The notes beneath the pieces were generated by a model. The model did no database searches and was not told the DNA's origin. It saw only the letters and a list, made by a program, of their open reading frames with translations. From positions 62,001 to 126,000 of the forward strand of contig CAKROZ010000002.1 in NCBI GenBank assembly GCA_934373635.1: a DNA stretch of 64,000 nt. Reading direction: 5' to 3'. Position numbers and translations under genes: made by a program. Below, piece by piece: positions 8,310-16,508 of the stretch; position 1 is the first letter of the stretch, and every line of letters starts with the position of its first letter. This DNA comes from an uncultured Eubacteriales bacterium (GTDB lineage: Bacteria > Bacillota > Clostridia > Oscillospirales > CAG-272).

Positions 8310-9194
8310 ATGAGACTCGTTCAACAGACAAAGCCCGTGCGCGAAAGGTTCGGTGACAGGGACGCGATCCGGATGATATGTGAGGCGGGTTACGACGGCT
8401 TCGACTTCTCCATGATGCACATGCCCGCGGTGAGCGAGGGCATCGGCGGGGAGGGGTGGCTCTCCTATGCGAAGGAGCTGCGCGCCTATGCCGACTCGCT
8501 CGGAATCCCCTGCCTTCAGGGGCACGCGCCCTACCGAAACCCGAAGTACGCGAAGGACGCGGCGTCCTTTCTTCCCTATCAGATCCGCGCGGTGAAGATC
8601 GCGGGGATTCTCGGCTGTCCGATCCTCGTCGTACATCCCGGGAACAATTTTACCGCGGAGGAAAATTACGAGCGCATTTTCCGTCACCTGCTTCCGATCG
8701 CGAAGGACTGCGGCGTGAAGATCGCGACGGAGAACATGTGGAATTACGACGAGAAGAACGGCATTTCCTATCCCACGGCGTGCGGAAGCTGTGAGGATTT
8801 CTGCCGTCATGTGGATGTGGTGAATGACCCCGCCTTCGGTGCTTGCCTCGACATCGGGCACGCGGAGATGCCTTACGCCCCCGGGGCGCCCGCGCTCATC
8901 CGCGCGCTCGGAAAGCAACGGCTCTTTGCCCTGCACGTGCACGACAACGACAAGGTGAACGACATGCACACGACGCCCTTCGAGGCGGGGTGCAAGATCC
9001 GCTGGCAGCCCATCATCGACGCACTGCGCGAGGTGGACTATCGGGGAGATTTCACGTACGAGGTGCCCTATTCCTACCGCCGCTACCCCGACGCGCTGGT
9101 GCCCGCGCTCTTGAAATTTCAGGAGGCGATCGGGCGGTACTTTATCGGAGAGCTCTCCGCGCCGCGCAAGGAAAAGCAGCATCCTTTTAAGTGA
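8310..9194 (+). CDS. sugar phosphate isomerase/epimerase (AP endonuclease 2-like TIM barrel)
   Basis: This is a 294-residue member of the xylose-isomerase-like TIM barrel family (PF01261). Members isomerise or epimerise sugars or inositols with a divalent metal. The pattern GYDGFDFSM near the N-terminus, LVVHPGNN in the middle, the metal-ligand Glu and His in ATENMW and CLDIGHAEM, and HVHDNDKVNDMH toward the C-terminus all match this family. The start lies behind AAAGGAAG. Downstream is a strong terminator, so it closes this co-directional run of genes. The exact substrate cannot be read from the sequence. Confidence 0.87.
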   Translation: MRLVQQTKPVRERFGDRDAIRMICEAGYDGFDFSMMHMPAVSEGIGGEGWLSYAKELRAYADSLGIPCLQGHAPYRNPKYAKDAASFLPYQIRAVKIAGILGCPILVVHPGNNFTAEENYERIFRHLLPIAKDCGVKIATENMWNYDEKNGISYPTACGSCEDFCRHVDVVNDPAFGACLDIGHAEMPYAPGAPALIRALGKQRLFALHVHDNDKVNDMHTTPFEAGCKIRWQPIIDALREVDYRGDFTYEVPYSYRRYPDALVPALLKFQEAIGRYFIGELSAPRKEKQHPFK

Positions 9195-9201
9195 ATTTCA
9201 T

Positions 9202-9241
9202 GGCAAACGCCGTCGCTCGATTTCGAGCGACGGCGTTTGCC
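9202..9241 (+). terminator. rho-independent terminator after the sugar isomerase
   Basis: GGCAAACGCCGTCGCTCG and CGAGCGACGGCGTTTGCC form a near-perfect stem around a four-base loop. It lies between convergent genes, so it may work for both. Confidence 0.75.
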
Positions 9242-9366
9242 TTATTCATGTTTTTGACATCGTTTCCGGCGATGGGACTTTTGAAAAAGCATGGAAAGCA
9301 TCAACAATTCTTGTATGTCTCTCCCTCATCCCAAAATTTTCCGGAATTATAAAACGAAATGAGTTT

Positions 9367-10569
9367 TTACCCGTTTGTATAGTTATCAAAATAGCCTTGG
9401 ACGAGAACGACGGGGGTGCCTTTATCGCCCGAGCCGCTCGTGAGATCGCAGAGAGAGCCGATCAGGTCGGTGAGCCGGCGAGGGGTGGTGCCCTCCGAGA
9501 GCATCTTGCCGACAAGATCGTGATCCTTCCCACGGATGCTGTCGGAGATCGCGTTCTTCAGGGCTTCGCCCGAGAGGTTCTTATAATCGTTATCGGCGAG
9601 GTACTTGAGCTTCAGCTCGCTCGGGGTGCCGACGAGTCCGTCGGTATAGGCGGGAGAGACAACGGGATCGGCAAGCTCCCAGATTTTTCCCTGCGGGTCC
9701 TTGAAGGCACCGTCGCCGTACACCATAACTTCGACATGCTTCCCCGTCGCTTTGAGAATGCGGGACTGTATGTCGAGGACAAAATCGCGGCACTCGTTCG
9801 GGAAGAGTTTCACCTGCGTTTCGGTGGATTTGTTCGAGCCGAGAAGTCCGTATTTCGCGTTATAGCCCGAGCCGTTCACGGGGGCGTTGAGGATTTCATC
9901 GAGTCCGAAGACACACTCTCCGCCTGCGGCAAGGAGGATTCGCTTGGTTCTCGCTCTCGTGTGGATGTCGCAATGAATGACATTCTTTGTATAAGAAAGG
10001 ATGGTCTTTGCCTGATTGGCGAAGATGACCTCGACCTCGGCGCCCTCGGCGCGGATAAGGTCGGAATAGTAGGCGACGTAATCGACGCCCGTGAATTCAT
10101 GGCGGTTCTCGCCGAAGAGAGCGCGATAGCGCTCGAGGGTGAGGACGTCGCTGTACGGGTTGATGCCCGCCTCATCGAGCTTATCGAGAGACACGAGCTC
10201 ATTTCCGACCTCGTCGGAGGGGTAGCTCAGCATGAGGACGATCTTCTTCGCGCCGCGGGCGATGCCCTTTAAGCAGATGGCGAATCGGTTTCTCGAGAGG
10301 ATCGGGAAGATGACACCGACGGTCTCTCCGCCGAGCTTTGCCTTCACGTCCTCGGCGATGTCGTCGACGGTCGCATAATTGCCTTCGGCTCTTGCGACGA
10401 CCGACTCGGTGACGGCGATCACGTCACGGTCACGGAGGGAAAAGCCCTCCGACTCTGCCGCCGCGAGGACGGACTCGGTTACGATGGCGGCGAGGTCGTC
10501 TCCCTTACGGATGATGGGGCAACGGATGCCTCGGGAGACGGTGCCGACTCTGCGTTCATTTTTTTCCAT
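9367..10569 (-). CDS. CofE-like coenzyme F420-0:L-glutamate ligase domain protein
   Basis: This 400-residue protein resembles the F420 ligase family (PF01996; CofE), whose archetype adds glutamate to coenzyme F420-0 using GTP. The N-terminal part shows the family pattern with RDRDVIAVTESVVARAEGN and an Asp-rich central segment (YGDGAFKDPQGKIWELADPV). The protein is longer than archaeal CofE (about 250 residues). No other F420 biosynthesis gene is in the window, so I infer an amide-ligase role on some other substrate. The ATG at 10569 (AAAGGA upstream) is chosen over an in-frame start at 10617. It follows guaB on the same strand after 66 bases. Confidence 0.72.
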   Translation of the reverse strand: MEKNERRVGTVSRGIRCPIIRKGDDLAAIVTESVLAAAESEGFSLRDRDVIAVTESVVARAEGNYATVDDIAEDVKAKLGGETVGVIFPILSRNRFAICLKGIARGAKKIVLMLSYPSDEVGNELVSLDKLDEAGINPYSDVLTLERYRALFGENRHEFTGVDYVAYYSDLIRAEGAEVEVIFANQAKTILSYTKNVIHCDIHTRARTKRILLAAGGECVFGLDEILNAPVNGSGYNAKYGLLGSNKSTETQVKLFPNECRDFVLDIQSRILKATGKHVEVMVYGDGAFKDPQGKIWELADPVVSPAYTDGLVGTPSELKLKYLADNDYKNLSGEALKNAISDSIRGKDHDLVGKMLSEGTTPRRLTDLIGSLCDLTSGSGDKGTPVVLVQGYFDNYTNG

Positions 10570-10635
10570 GGTAGGATTTCCTTTCGGTTTTGAATCGTTT
10601 TTCGGGGAACGGAGCACGCTGTGCCGTTTTCGGGC

Positions 10636-12141
10636 TTATTTTACGGCGTTGCTCTTTTCCTTGCGGATGACGTCGTGCGCGCCGCCCTCCACGATACTGG
10701 TCGCGGAAACGAGGGTGAGCACCGCTTTCTCCTGCAATTCGGGAATGGTGAGGGCGCCACAGTTGCACATGGTGGACTTCACCTTCGAAAGAGACATCGC
10801 AACATTGTCGCGCAGGCTGCCCGCATAGGGAACGTAAGAATCGACGCCTTCCTCGAAGGAGAGTTTCTTATCGCCGCCGAGGTCGTAGCGCTGCCAGTTG
10901 CGCGCTCTCGCGGAGCCTTCCCCCCAATATTCTTTGTAGTAGATACCGCCGATGGAGACCTTGTTCGAGGGGCTTTCATCAAAGCGGGCGAAGTATCTGC
11001 CGAGCATGACAAAATCGGCGCCCATGGCAAGGGCAAGGGTGATGTGGTGGTCATAGACGATACCGCCGTCCGAGCAAACGGGAATGTAGATGCCCGTCTC
11101 CTCAAAGTAGCGGTCACGCTCCGCGCAGACATCGATGAGGGCGGTTGCCTGTCCTCTGCCGATGCCCTTCGTCTCACGGGTAATACAGATCGAGCCGCCG
11201 CCGATGCCAACCTTGATGAAGTCCGCACCGCACTCGGCGAGGAAGCGGAAGCCCTTCGCATCCACGACATTACCCGCGCCGACCTTCACGTCGTCGCCGT
11301 AGCGCTCGCGGATCCACGCGATGGTGCGCTTCTGCCATTCGGAGAAGCCCTCGGAGGAGTCGATACAAAGGACGTCGGCACCCGCCTCGATCAGGGCGGG
11401 AACACGCTCGGCGTAGTCACGGGTGTTGATACCCGCGCCGACGACGTAACGCTTCGAGGCGTCGAGCAGCTCGTTCGGGTTCTGCTTATGGGTATCGTAG
11501 TCCTTGCGGAACACCATGTAGCAAAGACGACCCGCGGCGTCCACGATGGGAAGAGAATTCAGCTTATTGTCCCAGATGATGTCGTTCGCTTCCTTCAGGG
11601 TTGTGCCCTCGGGTGCGGTAACGAGCTTTGCAAACGGAGTCATGAAGTCGGCGACCTTCTCGCTCGGCGCCATGCGGCTGACGCGATAATCTCTGCCCGT
11701 GACGATGCCGACAAGCCTTCCGTTCGGGGTGCCGTCCTCGGTAACGGCGACGGTAGAGTGTCCCGTCCGCTCCTTCAGCGCGATAATGTCGGCGAGGGTC
11801 GCGTCGGGCGAGAGGTTGGAATCGCTTGTGACGAAGCCTGCCTTGTAGCTCTTCGCGCGGCGAACCATTGCCGCCTCATCCTCCACGCTCTGCGAGCCGT
11901 AGATAAAGGACACGCCCCCCTCGGTAGCAAGTGCCACGGCGAGGCGGTCGCCCGAGACCGACTGCATGATGGCGGAGACCATCGGGATGTTCATCATAAT
12001 CTTCGGGGTCTCGCCTTTTTTATACTTGACGAGAGGGGTTTTCAGACTGACGTTTGCCGGAACACACTCCGCGGAGGAATAGCCCGGAATCAGGAGGTAC
12101 TCGTTGAAAGTATGTGCCGGCTCATTGATAAAGGTTGCCAT
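10636..12141 (-). CDS. guaB: IMP dehydrogenase
   Basis: This enzyme oxidises IMP to XMP with NAD+, the first committed step of GTP synthesis. The chain has 501 residues with a catalytic TIM barrel interrupted by two CBS domains (about residues 95-215, including DVGIVTGRDYR-like VGIVTGRDYR). The active-site loop GGGSICITRE carries the catalytic cysteine, and the mobile flap and YFARFDESPSNK region follow. The ATG at 12141 (GGAG 9 bases upstream) fits the family N-terminus; an in-frame start at 12162 is less likely. The loop form GSICITR with a following GRGQ differs slightly from the usual GSICTTR and GVGxPQ, a variant seen in a subset of bacterial enzymes. The promoter is at 12180-12208. Confidence 0.93.
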   Translation of the reverse strand: MATFINEPAHTFNEYLLIPGYSSAECVPANVSLKTPLVKYKKGETPKIMMNIPMVSAIMQSVSGDRLAVALATEGGVSFIYGSQSVEDEAAMVRRAKSYKAGFVTSDSNLSPDATLADIIALKERTGHSTVAVTEDGTPNGRLVGIVTGRDYRVSRMAPSEKVADFMTPFAKLVTAPEGTTLKEANDIIWDNKLNSLPIVDAAGRLCYMVFRKDYDTHKQNPNELLDASKRYVVGAGINTRDYAERVPALIEAGADVLCIDSSEGFSEWQKRTIAWIRERYGDDVKVGAGNVVDAKGFRFLAECGADFIKVGIGGGSICITRETKGIGRGQATALIDVCAERDRYFEETGIYIPVCSDGGIVYDHHITLALAMGADFVMLGRYFARFDESPSNKVSIGGIYYKEYWGEGSARARNWQRYDLGGDKKLSFEEGVDSYVPYAGSLRDNVAMSLSKVKSTMCNCGALTIPELQEKAVLTLVSATSIVEGGAHDVIRKEKSNAVK

Positions 12142-12179
12142 AGCGTTCTCCGTTTCGATCATTCGTTATTGATGCTCCT

Positions 12180-12208
12180 ATTATATCATTCACGTGGGCG
12201 ATTGTCAA
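12180..12208 (-). promoter_or_regulatory. consensus sigma-A promoter for guaB
   Basis: Minus-strand TTGACA (12203-12208) and TATAAT (12180-12185) are 17 bases apart. The leader is too short (about 35 bases) for a purine riboswitch. Confidence 0.85.
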
Positions 12209-12229
12209 GGAGAATCGACACTTTTCGGG

Positions 12230-12391
12230 GCGGAATTGCAAATCCCGAAGGTACATTATCGCCGGCATCTTTGTGATCGTCATCGGATCGATCGTCACGT
12301 GGATCTCCACATGTTGCTCTACGGCTACGGCGAGCTCATCGACAAGGTGAGCAACATCGAAGAGGAAATGTATTACATCAGAAGACGATAA
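12230..12391 (+). pseudogene. remnant of a small membrane protein gene
   Basis: Two adjoining frames read like one protein end. The first gives RNCKSRRYIIAGIFVIVIG and continues SIVTWIST, a positively charged stretch and a membrane segment. The second, one frameshift later near 12313, gives LLYGYGELIDKVSNIEEEMYYI and stops at 12391. No start codon or ribosome binding site is visible, and the 5' part overlaps the guaB promoter region. This looks like the 3' remnant of a small zinc-ribbon-less membrane protein gene; the resemblance to clostridial short membrane proteins ending in a GELI-containing tail is from memory and unverified. Confidence 0.4.
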
Positions 12392-12430
12392 ACAAAAAAG
12401 CGCCGTACACGAAAGCGGCGCTCTTTTGTT
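12392..12430. terminator. terminator hairpin between the remnant and the dapF-like gene
   Basis: AGCGCCG (12399-12405) pairs with CGGCGCT (12416-12422), flanked by an A-run on one side and CTTTTG on the other, so it could act in both directions. Confidence 0.65.
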
Positions 12431-12481
12431 TCGGTTCGGTCGGTTCGGGAAAGCGGGAATTTTGCCGCCGTGCGCGGGGCT

Positions 12482-13390
12482 TTATCCGCGGGGACGGCGC
12501 GTCTTTCGGGAAGCCCGATGATCCGTGATCGGCTCATATTCTCCGCGAAGGAGAAGACGGGCATCGGAGGTCGCCTCGAGCCTTCCCGCATGGTCGACAC
12601 GGCAGGCGACGATGCCCGCATCGTGGCGGAAGACGGCTTCCCCGCCGTAGCGCTCCCGCCCGCGGGCGATCAGCGCGGTGAGCGCCGCACCGGTCGCGGC
12701 GGTGGGGCTGACGGCGTCCTTAGAGATCGGCTTGACGCGCATACGGTAGGGATGCGGCGCGGAGGGCGTGCATGGAAGATCGCGGGACGTCAAATGCTCG
12801 GGGAGGAGCGCGTCGGGCGGCGGTCCTTCGCCATCCGCGGTGGGAGAGACGGTGACGACGGCATCCGCGCGCGCGTCGGGAGACATCGCGCAAGCGCCCG
12901 CGAGGGCGGGGAGATCTACCGCGTCCGCGTCGCTCGAAAACAAGACGGCGTATGTGCCGTTCTCTGTGGCTACGAGGTCTACGGTTGCGTCGACCTCGTG
13001 GATGGTTATCGGTATGTTTGACGAGTATCGTTTACATTTTCCGTATTTTACGGAGAATTTCGGCGGTTCGCCTTGTAGAATTTTAACGGGATGGATTCCT
13101 TCATCGGTTTCTGTTTCGTACTCATAGATCGGCAGTCCCGCGACATAGGAGAGGTAGGCGGCGAGGGCGTACAGATCTTCATGGGAGAGCGTTCGTCCCC
13201 CTTTTGAATCGAAGGCAGTCAGGCGGACATCGGCTTTGAGCGTCGGTGTCAGAAGCAGAACACCGTCCGCGCCGATGCCTCCCGCCCGATCGGCGGCGGC
13301 TCTCGCGAGGCGCTCGGGTTCCTTCGGCAGAGTTCCGAGGGAGAAAACGAGATAGGTGATTCCCTGTGTTTCGATTTTTGTAAATTTCAT
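12482..13390 (-). CDS. diaminopimelate epimerase-like protein lacking catalytic cysteines
   Basis: This 302-residue protein aligns by eye with DapF. It has MKFTKIETQG at the N-terminus, LARAAADRAGGIGADGVLLL, DVRLTAFDSKGG, and a late segment KDAVSPTAATGAALTALIARG. DapF needs two cysteines, one in a CGNG motif after the N/D-G segment and one in a CGSGA motif near the C-terminus. Here the first region reads GRTLSHEDLYALAAYL and the second PTAATGAA, so both are absent. True meso-DAP racemisation is therefore unlikely; it may be a pseudoenzyme or act on another substrate. The ATG at 13390 is preferred over 13450 because the family N-terminus starts there (GGTGAG upstream). It is 136 bases downstream of cca. 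Confidence 0.65.
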   Translation of the reverse strand: MKFTKIETQGITYLVFSLGTLPKEPERLARAAADRAGGIGADGVLLLTPTLKADVRLTAFDSKGGRTLSHEDLYALAAYLSYVAGLPIYEYETETDEGIHPVKILQGEPPKFSVKYGKCKRYSSNIPITIHEVDATVDLVATENGTYAVLFSSDADAVDLPALAGACAMSPDARADAVVTVSPTADGEGPPPDALLPEHLTSRDLPCTPSAPHPYRMRVKPISKDAVSPTAATGAALTALIARGRERYGGEAVFRHDAGIVACRVDHAGRLEATSDARLLLRGEYEPITDHRASRKTRRPRG

Positions 13391-13403
13391 TTTCTCACCC
13401 TTA

Positions 13404-13457
13404 ACAGAATATGAAAACAGACGCTTCGCGGTGCGGGCGTCTGTTTTCATATTCTGT
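13404..13457. terminator. 21-bp perfect palindromic hairpin, probable bidirectional terminator
   Basis: Bases 13404-13424 are the exact reverse complement of 13437-13457, with a 12-base loop. The core AAAACAGACGC/GCGTCTGTTTT resembles a terminator on both strands. It lies between cca and the dapF-like gene, so on the minus strand it would end cca transcripts. Confidence 0.55.
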
Positions 13458-13526
13458 TCGGATGTGTTTTCGTAAAGGCGGCATGGAGACGGAGGCGGCG
13501 GGCTACTTTTCGTCGTGCGGTGAGAG

Positions 13527-14741
13527 TTATTTATTTTCTCTCTGCTCTTCCCCTTCCGAATGCCTTTTGCGGGCGGCGGTGAGGAGTTCTTCCTTTTCGT
13601 TTTTCAGGTTGCCGCGTCTTACCTCCTCGATCAGATAGCCGAGGGTCTGCCCGATCTCCTTTTTGCGAAAGCCGAGGGTGGCAAGCTCCTCTCCGCCGAT
13701 GGCGAGGTCGGCGACGCGATAGGAGGCGTGTGCGTCCAAGAGAGCGGTCAGGCGGGAACGGGCGTATGCCGCCGCTCCCTCCCCTCTCACGGCGCGGAGA
13801 GTGAGAAGACGGTCGGTGTTCTCCTCCCCGATCTCGGCAAGGAGGGTAAGCAGCGCGGCGTCGGTATCGACGGGGGCATCGAGATGTGAGAGGACCGCGA
13901 TGCCCGAAAGGCGGCGGCGGTTATCCGCATGGAGGCGGCGCATGGCGCTGTCGTAGCGCGAGACGGCGTCCGAAAAGGGGGCGAAGAGGTACCATGTACG
14001 AAGGTTTGGCGGGCAATCCGCGGAGAGCGTGCGCACCGCGGGGCTGTCCGCAAGCTCGGGAAAGAAGTGCGGGAGAAGGTCGGCAAAGCGTGCGAGGGTA
14101 CCGGCGGCGGCGGTGCCTGCCATCCATTTCTGCCATTCGGTATCCACGCGCTCCACCGAGACGGCGGAAAGCGTGGGGGCGGCGGCACGGAGGGCTTCGG
14201 CGGTCTTTTCCTCGATCTCGAAGTCAAGCGTGGCGGAAAAGCGAAGCGCGCGCAAAATGCGGAGGGCATCCTCCTCAAAACGGCGACGGGGATCGCCGAC
14301 GGCACGAAGGCGGCGGGCGGCGATGTCCTCTCTCCCGCCGAAGGGGTCGGTATAGCCGTAGGTCGGGTGATAGGCGATCGCGTTCACGGTAAAGTCGCGG
14401 CGGGCGAGGTCTGCCGTCAGGTCGCGGGTAAAGGAAACGCCGTCGGGGTGACGGTGGTCGGCATAATCGCCGTCGACGCGGTAGGTGGTGATCTCATAGG
14501 GCGTTCCGCCCCGAAGGACGGTGAGAGTCCCGTGGCGGATGCCCGTCTCGATGACACGGCAGGACGCGAAAGCTCTCTTCATCTCCTCGGGGGTGGCATC
14601 GGTCGCCATATCGAAGTCGTGCGGAGGAATCCCGCGCAAGAAGTCACGCACCGAGCCGCCGACCACATCGGCGCGGTGTCCGAAGCCTGCGAGAGTATCA
14701 ATGAGAAAATGCACGTCGGCGGGCAGAGGCATGGGGGTCAT
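13527..14741 (-). CDS. cca: CCA tRNA nucleotidyltransferase
   Basis: This 404-residue class II nucleotidyltransferase adds or repairs the CCA end of tRNAs. The N-terminal catalytic domain shows the hallmark VVGGSVRDFLRG (residues about 26-37), then the metal-binding DFDMATDA and RRDFTVNAIAY, followed by the RRFEEDALRILRALRFSATL neck motif. A helical C-terminal part follows. AGGAG lies 7 bases before the ATG. The two tRNA genes downstream in this window already encode CCA, so repair is a likely role. It could equally be an A-adding enzyme; the sequence does not settle this. Confidence 0.93.
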   Translation of the reverse strand: MTPMPLPADVHFLIDTLAGFGHRADVVGGSVRDFLRGIPPHDFDMATDATPEEMKRAFASCRVIETGIRHGTLTVLRGGTPYEITTYRVDGDYADHRHPDGVSFTRDLTADLARRDFTVNAIAYHPTYGYTDPFGGREDIAARRLRAVGDPRRRFEEDALRILRALRFSATLDFEIEEKTAEALRAAAPTLSAVSVERVDTEWQKWMAGTAAAGTLARFADLLPHFFPELADSPAVRTLSADCPPNLRTWYLFAPFSDAVSRYDSAMRRLHADNRRRLSGIAVLSHLDAPVDTDAALLTLLAEIGEENTDRLLTLRAVRGEGAAAYARSRLTALLDAHASYRVADLAIGGEELATLGFRKKEIGQTLGYLIEEVRRGNLKNEKEELLTAARKRHSEGEEQRENK

Positions 14742-14782
14742 CGGCGATCTCCTTTCCTTTTCGGAGCTTTTATGATATCTCT

Positions 14783-14811
14783 ATTTTAGCACAGGAGAAG
14801 TCGGTTGTCAA
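14783..14811 (-). promoter_or_regulatory. sigma-A promoter for cca
   Basis: Minus-strand TTGACA (14806-14811) and TAAAAT (14783-14788) are 17 bases apart. Confidence 0.75.
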
Positions 14812-14835
14812 TGCCGCTTTTTTGTCGATTTCGGA

Positions 14836-14864
14836 TTGCATTTTTTGCTCTTCCGTGCTATAAT
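14836..14864 (+). promoter_or_regulatory. sigma-A promoter for the esterase gene
   Basis: TTGCAT (14836-14841) and TATAAT (14859-14864) are 17 bases apart, 28 bases before the start codon and divergent from the cca promoter. Confidence 0.65.
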
Positions 14865-14891
14865 AGGAAAAATGAGCTTTGGAGGATTTTT

Positions 14892-15980
14892 ATGTTAAAC
14901 GAGCTTTTGACAGAGAGAAAACTGCCCGATCTCCTCGGAATCGGCGGTGAGAGAATCCGCACGGCGGAAGAATTCGACGCGCGGAGGGCGGAGATCCGCC
15001 GTCTGCTCGAAAACGAGGAATACGGTGTCCTGCCGCCGAAGCCCGACCATTTCACGGTGACGAAGGTTTCGGACTATCCCCCGTTCTGCCGCGGGTCGGC
15101 GACGCTGACGCATTACACGGCGGAAGTGACCATGGACAGGCAGACCTTCTCCTTCCCTTTCTATGCGGCAATACCGAAGCGGGAGAAGCCTGTCCCCGCG
15201 TTTGTGTTCATCAATTTCCGCTCGCAGGTACCCGACTTTTACTGTCCTCTCGAGGAGGTCATGGACCGCGGGTATGCGGTGGTCGGCTTCTGCTACCTTG
15301 ACATTGCGGGAGACGACGGGAATTTCCGAAGCAAATGCGCGCGGTATCTGTCGAAAAACCGCAACGCGTCGGACGCCCCCGGCAAGATCATGATGTGGGC
15401 TTGGGCGGCGATGCGCATGATGGACTTCATCGAGACACAGCCCGAGATCGATGCCGCGAATGTGGCGGTCATCGGTCACTCCCGCCTCGGAAAAACGGCG
15501 TTGGTGGCGGGCGCCTTCGACGAGAGGTTCCGCTACGTAATCTCCAACGACTCGGGGTGCTCGGGCGCCGCCGTTACCCGTGGGAAAGAGGGCGAGAGCC
15601 TCGAGGCGATCATTGACCGCTTCCCTTTCTGGTTCTGCCCGCAGTACAAAAAGTATTACGGTGACGCCTTCTCTCTTCCCTTCGATCAGCACTACCTGCT
15701 CTCTCTGGTCGCGCCGCGCCACTTGATGATCGGCAGCGCGGAAGAGGACCTTTGGGCTGACCCGGTGAGCGAATTTCTCTGCCTTTATGCGACGAAGGAG
15801 ATCTACCGCCTTTACGGCTCCGAAGGGCTCGTGACGGCGGATGAAATCCCGAAGGCAGACTGTGCACTCGGTGAGGGGGACGCGTTCTATCAGGTGCGTC
15901 ACGGGGTGCATTACTTCTCGCGCGCCGACTGGCTTGCCTACATGGCATACATGGATCGGTTTACAAAGTCAGACGCCTGA
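14892..15980 (+). CDS. alpha/beta hydrolase, glucuronoyl-esterase (CE15) like
   Basis: This is a 362-residue serine hydrolase resembling CE15 glucuronoyl methylesterases and related acetyl-xylan-esterase-like proteins, which cut ester links between lignin or methanol and glucuronoxylan. The nucleophile elbow GHSRLGKTA puts the catalytic Ser at residue 197, in the place of the CE15 GCSRxGK motif, and the C-terminal GVHYFSRADW (about residues 339-348) supplies the catalytic His. There is no signal peptide, so it acts inside the cell, perhaps on imported oligosaccharides. GGAGG lies 6 bases before the ATG at 14892; the longer frame from 14805 runs through the promoter. It stands alone with no other polysaccharide gene nearby, so the substrate is an inference. 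Confidence 0.75.
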   Translation: MLNELLTERKLPDLLGIGGERIRTAEEFDARRAEIRRLLENEEYGVLPPKPDHFTVTKVSDYPPFCRGSATLTHYTAEVTMDRQTFSFPFYAAIPKREKPVPAFVFINFRSQVPDFYCPLEEVMDRGYAVVGFCYLDIAGDDGNFRSKCARYLSKNRNASDAPGKIMMWAWAAMRMMDFIETQPEIDAANVAVIGHSRLGKTALVAGAFDERFRYVISNDSGCSGAAVTRGKEGESLEAIIDRFPFWFCPQYKKYYGDAFSLPFDQHYLLSLVAPRHLMIGSAEEDLWADPVSEFLCLYATKEIYRLYGSEGLVTADEIPKADCALGEGDAFYQVRHGVHYFSRADWLAYMAYMDRFTKSDA

Positions 15981-16016
15981 CCCGATCAAAGGGCACGGCG
16001 GTGTCTTTTTGCCCTG

Positions 16017-16061
16017 TTTCCGCCTTTTCCGAAAAATCTCCGAAAAGGCGGAAATATTTTT
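16017..16061 (+). terminator. rho-independent terminator after the esterase gene
   Basis: TTTCCGCCTTTTC (16017-16029) pairs with GAAAAGGCGGAAA (16042-16054), followed by TATTTTTT. Confidence 0.8.
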
Positions 16062-16071
16062 TGAAAACCCC

Positions 16072-16100
16072 TTGACATTCGCGGGGGTTTCTGCTATAAT
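16072..16100 (+). promoter_or_regulatory. consensus promoter for the tRNA pair
   Basis: TTGACA (16072-16077) and TATAAT (16095-16100), spacer 17, lie 14 bases ahead of tRNA-Thr. Confidence 0.85.
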
Positions 16101-16114
16101 AAATACCGTTCCAT

Positions 16115-16189
16115 GCTGGTGTGGCTCAATGGCAGAGCAGCTGATTTGTAATCAGCAGGTTGTTGGTTCAACTCCGATCACCAGCTCCA
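16115..16189 (+). tRNA. tRNA-Thr (anticodon TGT)
   Basis: The acceptor arms GCTGGTG and CACCAGC pair fully. The D-arm GCTCAATGGCAGAGC, the anticodon stem GCTGA/TCAGC with loop TTTGTAA and the T-arm with GGTTCAACTCC are complete. The anticodon TGT reads threonine codons. The CCA end is encoded (16187-16189). The T stem relies on two G-U type pairs. Confidence 0.93.
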
Positions 16190-16274
16190 GGGGGAATTCC
16201 CGAGCGGCCAAAGGGGGCAGACTGTAAATCTGTTGTCACTGACTTCGCTGGTCCGAATCCAGCTTCCCCCACCA
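16190..16274 (+). tRNA. tRNA-Tyr (anticodon GTA)
   Basis: The acceptor GGGGGAA pairs with TTCCCCC, the anticodon loop is CTGTAAA with GTA (tyrosine), and the long variable arm expected of bacterial tRNA-Tyr is present. The CCA is encoded at 16272-16274. It begins at the very next base after the CCA of tRNA-Thr, so processing must cut exactly between them. Confidence 0.93.
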
Positions 16275-16309
16275 AAAATCCGAAGGTTTCGACTTTCGGA
16301 TTTTTTTCT
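16275..16309 (+). terminator. rho-independent terminator after the tRNA pair
   Basis: AAAAATCCGAA pairs with TTCGGATTTTT, followed by more T. From 16310 to 16508 I see no gene. Confidence 0.8.
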
Positions 16310-16508
16310 TTGTTGCCGTAAGGCACTCCATTGCTTCGTGGCATGCAACATCATCTTGCCGAACGCCGACATCCTATTGCACTCACGCAAAAATCAATGA
16401 CGTCAAGACTTTGCCGCAAATGAAGCAAAGACATGCGCTTGTTTTTTGTTTTTGCCCTGTGAAAAGAGGCTTTTTATCTTCCCGCGCCAATCCTCTTTCC
16501 CCGACATA

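Noticed and set aside
10621..12276. 551-codon frame opposite guaB
   Set aside because: It is a codon-bias shadow of guaB: no start signal, and its composition mirrors guaB.
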